In this document: positions 1 to 7,087 of the stretch, piece after piece | Position numbering within the stretch: the stretch's first letter is position 1 | How the letters are laid out: each line of letters begins with the position of its first letter | NCBI GenBank assembly: GCA_013297575.1 | Contig: JAAFHO010000081.1 | Coordinates: 1-13,405 of the forward strand | Direction: 5' to 3' | Source: Chitinophagales bacterium | Lineage (GTDB): Bacteria; Bacteroidota; Bacteroidia; Chitinophagales; Saprospiraceae | Length of the DNA: 13,405 bases | Notes under the pieces: generated by a model | Told to the model about the DNA's origin: nothing | Databases searched by the model: none | Seen by the model: the letters and a program-made list of their open reading frames with translations, nothing else | Program-made: the position numbers and the translations under genes

Positions 1-1300
1 TCCCTTCATCGGGCGTAAAAACATCGGTGATGATATCCGTATTTGGGTTGGCACAACATTCGTCAATCGAACCTAATTCATCCGTTTTGACTACATAGAT
101 ATGTTCCTTTCCATTAGTATCGTTGGCGCGTCCAATACCAATATATCCACCATCGGAGGTTAGAATCCCTTTGATAAAGTTTTCTGATTTAGTTACACCA
201 TATTTTGCACTCCATTCAATGGTTCCATCTGCATCTGTTTTAAGGAACAAACCATCATTGGAATTGGATGTTGTTGTATAGTAAGGTACAATAAAAATAC
301 CGCCATCGGCTGTGGGTATTGCCGTACCACGGATACCTTCATTTTGTTTTCGATATATTTTTGACCAAATAATATCTCCATCTTTATTCACCTTCATTAC
401 CCACAAGGACATAGCACTGCCATCGTACGACCACGTTCCATCCGATAATATAAAATTTCCATCGGCTGTTGGCCGAATATTATAAAGGGATTCATATCCA
501 CTTCCTCCATAAGATTTTAAGGCAATTAGGTCACCAGTAGTAAGGTCAAATTTTGCAAAACAAGCCTCATAATCACGACCACCTCCAGCATAGATGATAT
601 TTCCTTCTACATAATTGGCAACCAAATAATTACTTGCAGATTCATAATTACGAGTCCAAATCACATTACCATCATTATCGAAACGGATCATATAAGTACC
701 CGTATCTGATCCATTGCCGGGCGTACTCAATTGTTGTCCGGAAATAAGGTAGCCATCCGCCAAATTTACCATTACACCATGTACTGGCGAAACATCTAAC
801 AAAGCACCGCCAAAGGTTTTACTCCATTCAACATTGCCTGCGTCGTCTATTTTTACGAGCAGTACGTCTTGATCCCCGTTGCCTGTACTTACAGTATTGC
901 CCAATGCTAAATATCCGCCGTTGTTGCCCTTCGTTATTATACTGAAAGCATCATCTGAACTACCGCCGTAAGTGCGTTGCCATAATACATTCCCTAATTT
1001 GTCTATTTCAGTCAGATAAGCGTCCTTGCCGCCGGCACCTGAAGAAGAGGTGTAGCCCGCAATCAGGAAGCCATTGTCGGTTTCGAGTACATGGCGGCCC
1101 AATTCAACACCACTTGTGCCTTTAAGGACTTTGTGGAAACTACCTTGCCCCGATAACGCTGATGAAAGTAATAATAAGAGTAAAGGCATAAATGCGCTTG
1201 TCCGATTCGGTTTGTTTAATCTTAAACATTGCTTTAAACCTGCGGAAAAATATCGGCGCAAAAAAATTGTAATGTTGGTAAATTGCATAAATGTTGGCAT
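1..1300 (-). CDS. Propeller-type surface protein, OmpA-family paralogue (3' end cut by window edge)
   Basis: The reading frame is open from an ATG at 1300 to base 1 with no in-frame stop, so about 433 N-terminal residues are present and the C-terminus lies outside. After a basic N-terminal stretch there is a hydrophobic signal segment (FMPLLLLLLSSALSG), then about seven units with the pattern D-x-x-L-x-K-x-D-x-x-G-x-x-x-W, about 50 residues apart, as expected for a seven-bladed beta-propeller. It aligns without frameshift to the complete neighbour at 1382-3250, sharing for example the stretch SNYLVANYVEGNIIYAGG, and the DNA is also visibly similar. The missing part is therefore probably a charged linker plus an OmpA domain. 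Start: ATG at 1300; in-frame ATGs at 1288 and 1189 are alternatives. It lies 81 bases downstream of its paralogue on the same strand without an exact promoter box, so co-transcription is likely. The role is presumably at the cell surface; no specific function is known to me. Confidence 0.88.
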   Translation of the reverse strand, partial: MPTFMQFTNITIFLRRYFSAGLKQCLRLNKPNRTSAFMPLLLLLLSSALSGQGSFHKVLKGTSGVELGRHVLETDNGFLIAGYTSSSGAGGKDAYLTEIDKLGNVLWQRTYGGSSDDAFSIITKGNNGGYLALGNTVSTGNGDQDVLLVKIDDAGNVEWSKTFGGALLDVSPVHGVMVNLADGYLISGQQLSTPGNGSDTGTYMIRFDNDGNVIWTRNYESASNYLVANYVEGNIIYAGGGRDYEACFAKFDLTTGDLIALKSYGGSGYESLYNIRPTADGNFILSDGTWSYDGSAMSLWVMKVNKDGDIIWSKIYRKQNEGIRGTAIPTADGGIFIVPYYTTTSNSNDGLFLKTDADGTIEWSAKYGVTKSENFIKGILTSDGGYIGIGRANDTNGKEHIYVVKTDELGSIDECCANPNTDIITDVFTPDEG

Positions 1301-1381
1301 CAGTATTTAATTAATAATATTATAATCGTTTTCTTAAAATCTATCTATAACTTCTATTTATAAACGAGCATGATTTCAACT

Positions 1382-3250
1382 TTAATCATCAATGTTCAAA
1401 ATTTTCATTTCAACACGTTGGTTCTTTTTCTTACCGGCCTCTGTAGTATTAGGGGCGATAGGATTGATTTTTCCATAACCCTTGTACTGCACTCTAGTGT
1501 CAGGAATCCCTTTTTTAATCAACCATTCTGCCACCGATCGAGCACGGTTGGTGGATAACTTATTCGCATAACTATCACTGGGCAAACTATTGGTATGTCC
1601 TCCTACTTCCACCACTACTTTTGGGTTTTTAGAAAGGAAATTGTACAATTCTATAAGTGTACTTTCGCATTCCGACTTGATATCAGATTTATTCGCATCA
1701 AAATAGAGGTTTGGGATTTGTAGTACATCTCCCTTTTTGATTTTAACCGGATCTACGTTGGTAATATTTTTAACTTTTTCAGGTTCTACTTGAGTAATTT
1801 TTTTAATTTTTTCAGGTTCTACTTTTTTAGGTGGTGGCTCCTTCTTACAGTAATCCTTAATCGTGAGTTTGGATGCTGTGTTCTTGATCGTCCAATTTTT
1901 GGGGGTAAAAGGCGTAGCATCTTCAAGTTTAGCACGACTAACATAAGGGGTAAAAACATCGGTGATGATATCTGTATTAGGTTTAGCACAATAATCATCA
2001 ACTGAACCTAACTTATTCGTTTTGACCACATAAACGTGCTCTTTTCCACTGGAGTCATTGGCGCGTCCGATACCGATACACCCACCGTCGGAAGTAGGAA
2101 CCCCTTTAATAAAATTTTCTGAATTGTCGTTACCGTATTTTGCACTCCATTTAATCACACCATTTGCATCTGTTTTAAGGAATAAACCATCATTGGAGCC
2201 CAAAAGATTGGGTTGGTAAGGTGTGATAAATATACCGCCATCGGCTGTAGGCATTGCCGCACCGCGAATACTTTCACTTTCTTTGCGATATACTTTCGAC
2301 CACGCAATATCCCCATCTTTATTCACTTTCATTACCCACAAAGACATATAACGCCGACTATACGACCATGTTCCATCCGACAATATAAAGTTCCCATCGG
2401 CTGTTGGTCGAACAGAATAAAGCGACCCAGAACCACTTCCGCCATAAGACTTCAAGGAAATTAAGTCGCCATTCTTAAGGTCAAACTTAGCAAAACAAGC
2501 ATCGTAGTTATTAGACCCTCCAGCATAAATGATATTTCCTTCTACATAATTAGCGACCAAATAATTACTAGCAGATTCATAATTACGGCTCCAAATGACA
2601 TTGCCATTATTATCGAAACGGATCATATACGTACCAGTAGTGGATCCATTGTCGGGTGTTGAAAGTTGTTGACCAGAAACAAGGTAGCCATCCGCCAAAT
2701 TTACCATCACACCATGCACAGGCGAAACATCTGCCAATCTACCGCCAAAGGTCTTGCTCCATTCAACACTTCCTATATCGTCTACCTTTACAAGCAGCAC
2801 ATCTGTACTCCCGTTACCCGTACTTTCGGTATCACCAAGTACTAAATATCCACCGTTGTTACCCTTTGTGATAATATTGAAAGCATCATTTGAAGCACCT
2901 CCATAAGTGCGTTGCCAAAGTATATTACCTAATTTGTCTATTTTAACCAAATAGGCATCCTTTGCTCCAGCACCAGAAGAGGTTGTATAGCCAGCAATAA
3001 GATAACCATTTTTGGTTTCGAGTATATGGCGACCCAATTCAATACCACTTGTGCCTTGAATGATTTTTTGAAAACTACCTTGCCCCGATAACGCTGATGA
3101 AAGCAATGATAAGAGTAGGAATATAAGTGCGCTTGTGCGAGTTGTCTTGTTGGATCCACACGTATTAGATGGCTTTAAAAAAATGTAATAGACTCGAAAG
3201 GAGCGGGGTACAAAATATATAGATTGCTTAAAAATAGGTTGATAGTACAT
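1382..3250 (-). CDS. Propeller-OmpA surface protein (complete copy)
   Basis: This is a 622-residue envelope protein. Residues about 41-56 form a hydrophobic signal segment (ALIFLLLSLLSSALSG) after an unusually long basic N-region of 40 residues. Seven units of the pattern D-x-x-L-x-K-x-D-x-x-G-x-x-x-W start near residues 98, 150, 207, 251, 303, 354 and 405, which suggests a seven-bladed propeller. Residues 477-509 are three 11-residue Lys/Glu/Pro repeats (VEPEKIKKITQ type), a likely linker. Residues about 510-620 are an OmpA-like peptidoglycan-binding domain. It has the D-x-Y-x-N-x-L-S-x-x-R-A core (residues 559-570), the GYG..P motif and the N-QRVE ending, and keeps the Asp and Arg that bind diaminopimelate in the family. 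Inferred role: anchors a surface or periplasmic propeller to the cell wall. The ATG at 3250 is supported by a promoter 24 bases upstream; no other in-frame ATG occurs before the signal segment. Confidence 0.9.
   Translation of the reverse strand: MYYQPIFKQSIYFVPRSFRVYYIFLKPSNTCGSNKTTRTSALIFLLLSLLSSALSGQGSFQKIIQGTSGIELGRHILETKNGYLIAGYTTSSGAGAKDAYLVKIDKLGNILWQRTYGGASNDAFNIITKGNNGGYLVLGDTESTGNGSTDVLLVKVDDIGSVEWSKTFGGRLADVSPVHGVMVNLADGYLVSGQQLSTPDNGSTTGTYMIRFDNNGNVIWSRNYESASNYLVANYVEGNIIYAGGSNNYDACFAKFDLKNGDLISLKSYGGSGSGSLYSVRPTADGNFILSDGTWSYSRRYMSLWVMKVNKDGDIAWSKVYRKESESIRGAAMPTADGGIFITPYQPNLLGSNDGLFLKTDANGVIKWSAKYGNDNSENFIKGVPTSDGGCIGIGRANDSSGKEHVYVVKTNKLGSVDDYCAKPNTDIITDVFTPYVSRAKLEDATPFTPKNWTIKNTASKLTIKDYCKKEPPPKKVEPEKIKKITQVEPEKVKNITNVDPVKIKKGDVLQIPNLYFDANKSDIKSECESTLIELYNFLSKNPKVVVEVGGHTNSLPSDSYANKLSTNRARSVAEWLIKKGIPDTRVQYKGYGKINPIAPNTTEAGKKKNQRVEMKILNIDD
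1858..1956 (-). other. Three-copy 11-residue charged linker, approximate region between propeller and OmpA domain
   Basis: Between the propeller-like region and the OmpA domain the protein carries a Cys-flanked segment followed by three 11-residue repeats at residues 477-509 (VEPEKIKKITQ, VEPEKVKNITN, VDPVKIKKGDV), encoded at about 1724-1822. The bases given for this entry encode the approach to that linker (residues about 432-465), which has no recognisable motif. The repeats are rich in Lys, Glu and Pro and look like a spacer rather than a catalytic part. Confidence 0.45.
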
Positions 3251-3273
3251 AGTAAAAAAAAATTATTTCCCCA

Positions 3274-3303
3274 CAAAAGTAGTTACAAATAACTAATATA
3301 CAA
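3274..3303 (-). promoter_or_regulatory. Bacteroidota-type promoter for the propeller-OmpA gene
   Basis: On the minus strand a perfect -7 box TACTTTTG (3281-3274, consensus TAnnTTTG) is preceded by TTG (3303-3301) with a 19-base spacer, fitting the -33/-7 sigma-factor pattern known for Bacteroidota. The -7 box lies 24 bases before the ATG at 3250, giving a short leader. Its place after the upstream TPR gene means the propeller-OmpA pair can be transcribed independently of it. Confidence 0.6.
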
Positions 3304-3333
3304 GTACTTCTTACATTTTTTTATCCTAAAATA

Positions 3334-3978
3334 TTACCAAGCCTTCTTACTCCGTGTTGGCCTATTCGACGGCGACAGATGCCTGTACCGCTTGGCACTT
3401 TCCTCTTCAACTGGAGCCACAGCCGATTCCAGTAAACGCCGCGCTGCGTCAGGTGATAACGGGGCGGGTATTGGCTCTTGCGTACGGCGCGCTTGATCGA
3501 GGTATTCTTTTTTAGGCGGTGGGGGCGGCGGGGGTGGCGGAGGGGGCGGCAGGGGGGTCAGGGGGGGAGTATTTCTTTTTGCAATTTGCAAGTTTTTTTT
3601 CGCATCGGCACGATTGGGCGCACAACGCAAACATTTTTGATATGCGACTACTGCTTCGCTATAACTGCCCATCGCCATCAGTGCATTCCCGGTATTGAAC
3701 AGGGCATCTGATTTGGATACAGGATTTTTCGATTGTTCCGCCGCGCGGTTATAAGATATTACGGCCTCATCGTTTTTACCTTGTTTGAGCAAGGCATTTC
3801 CGCCGTTATAACTCGCTTTTTCATTGTTTTTTATAGAGGAAAAGGCTTTTTCCGCATCTTTATAGTTCTTTTTTAAATAGGCATTTTGCCCTTTAAGCAA
3901 ATCTATATGTACCGTTTGCCCCACAAGTTGAAGTGCAAAACACACTAAAAATACACCCGAAAAACTGTATTTAAACAT
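3334..3978 (-). CDS. BatC-like TPR protein with polyproline tract (orphan)
   Basis: This 214-residue exported protein has an N-terminal hydrophobic segment (residues 7-20) that looks like a signal peptide or membrane anchor. Residues about 23-135 hold three TPR-like units, including SYNGGNALLKQGKNDEAV and FNTGNALMAMGSYSEAV, followed by NRADAKKNLQIAK. This matches the layout of BatC proteins of the Bacteroidota Bat (aerotolerance) operon. The C-terminal region also resembles BatC in having a D-A-x-R-L-L-E helix and a terminal KKAW. Residues 137-155 are proline-rich with 12 consecutive prolines, where BatC normally has a polar linker. BatA, BatB, BatD and BatE are absent; the neighbours are surface-protein genes and recJ. 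TPR proteins act as protein-protein scaffolds, so a periplasmic scaffold role is inferred. A general TPR protein of unrelated function cannot be excluded. The ATG at 3978 starts just before the signal segment. Confidence 0.82.
   Translation of the reverse strand: MFKYSFSGVFLVCFALQLVGQTVHIDLLKGQNAYLKKNYKDAEKAFSSIKNNEKASYNGGNALLKQGKNDEAVISYNRAAEQSKNPVSKSDALFNTGNALMAMGSYSEAVVAYQKCLRCAPNRADAKKNLQIAKRNTPPLTPLPPPPPPPPPPPPKKEYLDQARRTQEPIPAPLSPDAARRLLESAVAPVEEESAKRYRHLSPSNRPTRSKKAW
3514..3569 (+). repeat. G-rich tract with five G-runs (polyproline-encoding region)
   Basis: The plus strand carries runs of 5, 5, 5, 6 and 7 consecutive G (3521-3525, 3530-3534, 3542-3546, 3552-3557, 3561-3567) within 47 bases, in an otherwise AT-leaning region. 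It is the complement of the proline tract of the BatC-like gene. All four proline codons are used, so it is not a simple trinucleotide repeat. The loop lengths would allow a G-quadruplex on the template strand of that gene. Confidence 0.75.
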
Positions 3979-4000
3979 TGGTATAAATATTGGTATAAAC
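3977..4000. repeat. 12-base tandem direct repeat at the BatC-like gene start
   Basis: ATTGGTATAAAT (3977-3988) is followed directly by ATTGGTATAAAC (3989-4000), an 11/12 match. The first copy overlaps the start codon of the minus-strand TPR gene, so the duplication lengthens its leader. It may be a small slippage duplication or a paired binding site; nothing else supports a regulator. Confidence 0.5.
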
Positions 4001-4041
4001 TTAAAAATATATTTACTCTTTTAAATAATATTGTATTTGTG

Positions 4042-4049
4042 CAAAATTA
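4042..4049 (-). promoter_or_regulatory. Candidate -7 box for the BatC-like gene
   Basis: The 109-base gap between the divergent starts at 3978 (minus) and 4088 (plus) contains an exact TAATTTTG on the minus strand, fitting TAnnTTTG. It would give a leader of roughly 57 bases. No good TTTG lies at the -33 position (a T-run is there instead), so this rests on one box. For recJ on the plus strand the best match is a one-mismatch TATGTTAG (4062-4069) with TTTG at 4036-4039, 22 bases upstream. Confidence 0.35.
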
Positions 4050-4087
4050 CCAGTTATTTATTATGTTAGTAGAAAAAACAGATAAAA

Positions 4088-5800
4088 ATGATAACTTTGC
4101 CCCAAAATAACCTAGAAGTGAAAAACTGGCTTTATCCTAAATTTAGTATCGAGGACACCAACCAACTGGCTAAATCATTAGAAATTGACCCTTTACTGGC
4201 GGCGGTATTGGTACAACGGGGTATGCCTACCAAAGCCGATGCAGAGCGTTTTTTCCATCCTGATATTCAAGCACTCCACGATCCTTTTTTGATGAAAGAC
4301 ATGGATTTGGCGGTACGCAGGTTGAACCGCGCTATAATGTCGGAAGAGCGTATTTTATTGTATGGCGACTACGATGTAGATGGTACCACCAGTGTGGCTT
4401 TGATGTACGCTTTCCTCCGTAATTTTTATAGCAATATCGATTATTACCTACCCGACCGCGACAAAGAAGGTTATGGCGTGAGTATGGCAGGGGTCGAATA
4501 CGCACACGAGACGGGATGTACCTTAGTAATCGCTATGGATTGTGGTATAAAAGCCATAGAAGAAGTAAAAAAAGCATCTTCTTATAGTATTGATTTTATT
4601 ATTTGCGACCACCATCTACCCGAAGGGGGGTTACCCAATGCTATCGCCAACCTCGACCCCAAACGCGACGATTGTCCTTACCCCTTTAAAGAATTAAGTG
4701 GCTGTGGCATCGCTTTCAAATTGGCGCAAGCGTATGCCTTATACAATACCACACCGGCAGAAGAATTGGTAGGTCTCCTCGATTTTGTCGCCCTGAGTAT
4801 TGCTTGTGATATTGTACCCATAGTAGGCGAAAACAGGATTCTCGCTTATCATGGTTTAGAAAAATTAAATCGCTCGCCAAGGCTTGGCATATGGGCACTG
4901 ATTAACAAAAGCGGACGACATTACCCTTTGCAAATCAACGACTTAGTATTCGGGTTGGGGCCATTAATCAACTCAGCAGGCCGATTGGGCGATGCCAGAG
5001 AATCGGTGCGACTGATGCTTTCCGTGGATCGAAATAGCGCCATTGAAGCAGCGGGACAATTGATTACCCGCAACCGACAACGGCAAGCCATGGATACTAC
5101 TGCTACCTCGGCTGCTCGGCTGCGAGTAAAGGAAATAATAGCCCAAAATAACCCAAAAACCATTGTACTTTTCGATGCGAGCTGGCACAAAGGCGTGGTA
5201 GGCATTACGGCAAGTCGGATCTCCGAGGACTACCACAAACCTACCGTTATCCTTACAGAAAGTGATGGAATGGCTGTTGGATCGGCCAGATCGGTGCCCG
5301 GTTTTGATCTGTACGTTGCCATGCAATCTTGCGAGGATTTATTTCATTCTTATGGTGGTCATTCGCATGCGGTAGGGCTACAAATGTCCATTGAACATGT
5401 GCCTGTTTTTACCGAAAGACTAGAGGCTTGGGCGCAAAAAAATATGAGCGCAGCATCGGAGCAGCCTTCGGTTGAAGTAGTGGGCGATATTCTTTTTGAG
5501 CAAATCACACCAACATTTTTTAAAGATTTAAATCGTTTTTGCCCTTTTGGCCCTGAAAATATGAATCCTGTTTTTGTCGCTAAAGGCGTAAGAGACACAG
5601 GTAAAAGCAGAAGACTAGAGAATAATCATGTCCGCTTTTCGTTGATTCAAGGCACTACAACAATTAGTGCCATTGGCTTTGGAATGGCAGATCAATTTGA
5701 TCTAGTAAAACACCGCCCTTTCGATATTGCATTTAACCTACGAGAAGAACAATGGCGCGGAAATACTGTCATCAGCCTACAAGTGAAGGATCTGCATTAA
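4088..5800 (+). CDS. recJ: Single-stranded-DNA-specific exonuclease RecJ
   Basis: RecJ degrades single-stranded DNA 5' to 3' in recombination and mismatch or base-excision repair, in the cytoplasm with divalent metal. The 570 residues are the usual length. DHH-domain motifs are all present: DYDVDGT (94-100), MDCGIK (150-155), CDHH (173-176) and an ACDIVP segment (239-244). These are followed by GPLINSAGRLGDA (291-303), WHKGVVGI (366-373), SARSVPGFD (399-407) and the DHHA1 signature GGHSHAVGL (423-431). The C-terminal OB-fold has FGPENMNPVF (487-496). No key residue is missing. The ATG at 4088 leaves the usual short N-terminal region before the DHH domain. The gene is divergent from the BatC-like gene and its end overlaps the start of the next plus-strand gene, suggesting one transcript. 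Confidence 0.97.
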   Translation: MITLPQNNLEVKNWLYPKFSIEDTNQLAKSLEIDPLLAAVLVQRGMPTKADAERFFHPDIQALHDPFLMKDMDLAVRRLNRAIMSEERILLYGDYDVDGTTSVALMYAFLRNFYSNIDYYLPDRDKEGYGVSMAGVEYAHETGCTLVIAMDCGIKAIEEVKKASSYSIDFIICDHHLPEGGLPNAIANLDPKRDDCPYPFKELSGCGIAFKLAQAYALYNTTPAEELVGLLDFVALSIACDIVPIVGENRILAYHGLEKLNRSPRLGIWALINKSGRHYPLQINDLVFGLGPLINSAGRLGDARESVRLMLSVDRNSAIEAAGQLITRNRQRQAMDTTATSAARLRVKEIIAQNNPKTIVLFDASWHKGVVGITASRISEDYHKPTVILTESDGMAVGSARSVPGFDLYVAMQSCEDLFHSYGGHSHAVGLQMSIEHVPVFTERLEAWAQKNMSAASEQPSVEVVGDILFEQITPTFFKDLNRFCPFGPENMNPVFVAKGVRDTGKSRRLENNHVRFSLIQGTTTISAIGFGMADQFDLVKHRPFDIAFNLREEQWRGNTVISLQVKDLH

Positions 5801-6507
5801 GTCTTTTGCGCTTATGCCTGATCGTTACTTGTGCCCTAAAATTATCCGCCTCATCTCGGTCTTATGTCCATATTACAACACAATGGGATTGGTTTGATGT
5901 GTGGCTGGCCGCTTCCACGGCTTTTGCTTACCATTTTAACGACAATGAATTAGCCATTAAGTGGTTGGCTTGGGCATTAGGAGGGCTGGCAGGAATTGCT
6001 TTTTTTTGCCTGCCCCAGCACCTGCAACTGATGGCTTTGGGTGTGGGTGTATTATGGGGATTCTATCTATTTATTTTCAGGGAATTTGTATTTGCAAAGC
6101 CGCTTATTATATCCTTAGTTTGGGTATTCACCACGCTATTTATGGCGATTCCTTTCGTTCATTACTTCGAGGTTATTCCGCTTGTTTTGTCCCGATTTTG
6201 TTTCATTTTTGCATTATCATTGGGTTACGATCTTGTGGATATGCACTACGATGCGGGTCTCCAAACGCCTACTTTGGCTTTGCGTTGGGGAAAAAAAGGG
6301 GTTTTTCTTCTGGCACTTTTTTTATTGTTATTGGCTACTATTGCCCATGCATTTTCAAGTTATTCATATTTGGGAAAAACAGCACAAATAATTATTTTCC
6401 TTGTCGGAGCGTGCTTGTTATTTTGGATAAAAAACAAATCTAAGGAATTATCCTGGCAGCAGGTGGCTTGGTATAAATTGGGGATTGATGCGCTGCTTTT
6501 AGGATAA
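5752..6507 (+). CDS. UbiA-like polytopic membrane protein (putative prenyltransferase family)
   Basis: This is a 251-residue, very hydrophobic protein with about seven to eight predicted membrane segments (around residues 16-33, 47-62, 70-86, 91-108, 117-135, 141-158, 183-200 and 209-226). After the sixth segment sits YDLVDMHYDAGLQTPTLALRWG (residues 159-180 region), with Asp 160, 163 and 167 in the D-x-x-D-x-x-x-D spacing of the second Asp-rich motif of UbiA-type prenyltransferases. It ends in a D-A-L-L-L helix like Bacteroidota UbiA-like proteins. The first Asp-rich motif is not recognisable, so catalytic activity is doubtful and the substrate is unknown. The ATG at 5752 lies inside recJ (49-base overlap); an in-frame TTG at 5806, just after the recJ stop, would keep most of the first membrane segment. 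Translational coupling with recJ is likely. The stop abuts the stop of the opposing gene. Confidence 0.75.
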   Translation: MARKYCHQPTSEGSALSLLRLCLIVTCALKLSASSRSYVHITTQWDWFDVWLAASTAFAYHFNDNELAIKWLAWALGGLAGIAFFCLPQHLQLMALGVGVLWGFYLFIFREFVFAKPLIISLVWVFTTLFMAIPFVHYFEVIPLVLSRFCFIFALSLGYDLVDMHYDAGLQTPTLALRWGKKGVFLLALFLLLLATIAHAFSSYSYLGKTAQIIIFLVGACLLFWIKNKSKELSWQQVAWYKLGIDALLLG

Positions 6508-7083
6508 TTACGTGTCTTTCAATGGTTGGGTACCATACATTTTTCCGACAGCCGTCATTTTGAGCAAATAGTTCAACCGCTTTTCGGCTTCCTCTCTCCT
6601 TAGTTTTCCAGTTTCGAGTATCCAGCCCACTTTTAAACGTTTATAAAAATGGGGAAAATTTTGAAAATTTGACCAAATATTCAGATCTTCCCTCAACCGC
6701 AGTTCGATCCATTCTGGTACAATTAACGGATCATCGGGGCTGCCAATTTGTTCGGCAATAGGATCAATACCCGCTTGAGTCATTAACCCATCTCGTTGTA
6801 GTTTCCAAATCCGCTGTCGGTTCAGTTCCGAGAGAAACGTCTTTTTACGGCGCGGCGTAATCCGCTGTACCATGCTGTCCTCATCGTATTTGTTCACCAC
6901 GCCATCAATCCAGCCAAAACAAAGGCACTCTTCCACCAAATCATCATAAGGCAAACTGGGCTGCCCCGATGCTTTCTTAAATGTTCGTACCCACACCTCG
7001 GTTTTACTACCTCGATGGTGCGTGGCCAACCAATCGCGCCATTCTGTCCGCGCTTTTGGATAAAATACTTCTGTAATTTCCAT
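6508..7083 (-). CDS. YdeI/OmdA-family protein (bacteriocin-protection type)
   Basis: This is a 191-residue soluble protein of the YdeI or OmpD-associated family. The N-terminal half has the family landmarks: W-x-x-W-L-x-x-H-H (residues about 15-23), an E-C-L-C-F-G-W-I-D-G block (about 52-61), D-E-D-S, then Q-R-I-T-P-R-R and a following N-R-x-R-I-W-K-L stretch with a G-L-M-T-x-A-G element. The C-terminal 60 residues (P-E-W-I-E-L-R-L to the RRxEAxKRLNYLL helix) fit the OmdA domain. The family is linked to bacteriocin or peptide resistance and envelope effects in some bacteria, but its biochemistry is unclear, so no reaction is claimed. The start chosen is the ATG at 7083; a GTG six bases upstream (7089) is in frame but lies inside a repeat unit. 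The gene is convergent with the UbiA-like gene with no bases between the stops. Confidence 0.87.
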   Translation of the reverse strand: MEITEVFYPKARTEWRDWLATHHRGSKTEVWVRTFKKASGQPSLPYDDLVEECLCFGWIDGVVNKYDEDSMVQRITPRRKKTFLSELNRQRIWKLQRDGLMTQAGIDPIAEQIGSPDDPLIVPEWIELRLREDLNIWSNFQNFPHFYKRLKVGWILETGKLRREEAEKRLNYLLKMTAVGKMYGTQPLKDT

Positions 7084-7087
7084 TTTC

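Noticed and set aside
193..381. Short minus-strand frame of 62 codons near the left edge
   Set aside because: It lies in a different frame from the intact propeller gene, which is open from 1300 to base 1 and aligns with its paralogue.
4716..5598. Minus-strand open frames across recJ, up to 117 codons
   Set aside because: Shadows of recJ; low-complexity composition and no family resemblance.
5961..6443. A 160-codon plus-strand frame inside the UbiA-like gene
   Set aside because: It is the +1 shadow of a hydrophobic gene. The alternative frame at 5752-6507 has the Asp motif and the coherent membrane pattern.
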